A stretch of DNA of 30,533 bases from Didymodactylos carnosus (taxonomy: Eukaryota; Rotifera; Eurotatoria; Philodinida; Philodinidae), in NCBI GenBank assembly GCA_905250885.1, contig CAJNOQ010001546.1, positions 1 through 30,533 of the forward strand, written 5' to 3'. Position numbers and translations under genes: made by a program. The notes under the pieces are model-generated. The model saw only the letters and a program-made list of their open reading frames with translations, had not been told where the DNA came from and made no database searches. Positions 30,284 through 30,533 of this stretch are shown here, one piece after another; positions within the stretch are counted from its first letter, which is position 1, and each line of letters starts with the position of its first letter.

Positions 30284-30533
30284 ATTATTCGGAGGAATCA
30301 ATAAAAACATAAACTAGTTATGTAGAACCATAAAGTCGCTATGAAGTCAACTGAAAAAATCGCACGTGCATTGGGTATACATACACCTTGTTCTTTTTCT
30401 TTCAATCTCTCGGTTATGTATGTACGATGCATTTATGTACGCACAATGCACGTGCGATTTTTTCAGTTGACTTCATAGCGACTTTATGGTTCTACATAAC
30501 TAGTTTATGTTTTTATTGATTCCTCCGAATAAT
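30284..30533. mobile_element. Perfect 90 bp inverted repeat at the window end
   Basis: 30284-30373 is the exact reverse complement of 30444-30533, with a 70 bp spacer. The arm starts attattcggaggaatcaata and ends cgcacgtgcattg. The right arm finishes on the last base of the window, so its true outer boundary cannot be seen. Zero mismatches over 90 bp indicates a recent origin or ongoing arm homogenisation. It contains no coding sequence. It could be a young MITE/foldback element or a palindrome at an assembly edge. Confidence 0.95.

Noticed and set aside
1-30533. tRNA, rRNA, CRISPR arrays and telomeric repeats
   Set aside because: No convincing tRNA B-box with acceptor stem, rRNA core, regularly spaced spacer array or telomeric tandem was seen on reading.

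Overview
The window looks like nuclear DNA of a bdelloid rotifer. The evidence is AT-rich sequence, GT-AG introns, and relics of two gene families I recognise (from memory) as expanded in bdelloids: very large LDL-receptor/EGF-repeat GPCRs, and a one-pass membrane protein with a conserved CPC motif. There are also many foldback and MITE-like elements. Genus cannot be assigned from the sequence alone. Most of the window is accessory, transposon-rich DNA; only one gene looks intact.

Layout. 1-832 is repeat-derived. 833-9618 is one large plus-strand gene for a multi-LDLa/EGF seven-transmembrane receptor. It is split by a 350 bp intron, a 2.4 kb stretch carrying two foldback elements, and a 1.1 kb repeat-bearing intron. 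It has one frameshift (about 1806) and one in-frame TGA (6740-6742), and its 5' end appears missing, so I call it a pseudogene or a gene in decay. 9619-22687 is mostly non-coding. It holds a diverged repeat copy, a 166 bp MITE, a 749 bp non-autonomous hAT element with a perfect 8 bp target duplication, a 695 bp foldback element, an LTR-retrotransposon gag remnant, a second hAT-like element with an internal 26 bp minisatellite, a 620 bp foldback element, and several short coding relics.

23338-24906 (minus) is an intact, intronless cytochrome P450 with all signature motifs. A dispersed repeat begins about 10 bp upstream of its start codon. 25030-26700 is non-coding, with a GC-richer inverted/direct repeat and an inverted copy of the repeat that hosts the first hAT element; this second copy is an unoccupied (empty) version of the insertion site. 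26775-27703 is a pseudogene of the bdelloid CPC membrane-protein family. Its homology stops at a CACAGTG heptamer, beyond which lies a decayed minus-strand transposase that I tentatively place in the Transib/RAG1-like group (27884-28839). The window ends in a perfect 90 bp inverted repeat (30284-30533).

The genes do not form a pathway. The main story is mobile-element activity: nested insertions, foldback elements sharing termini and internal modules, and host genes broken by them. Family assignments come from memory of the families and no search was run.
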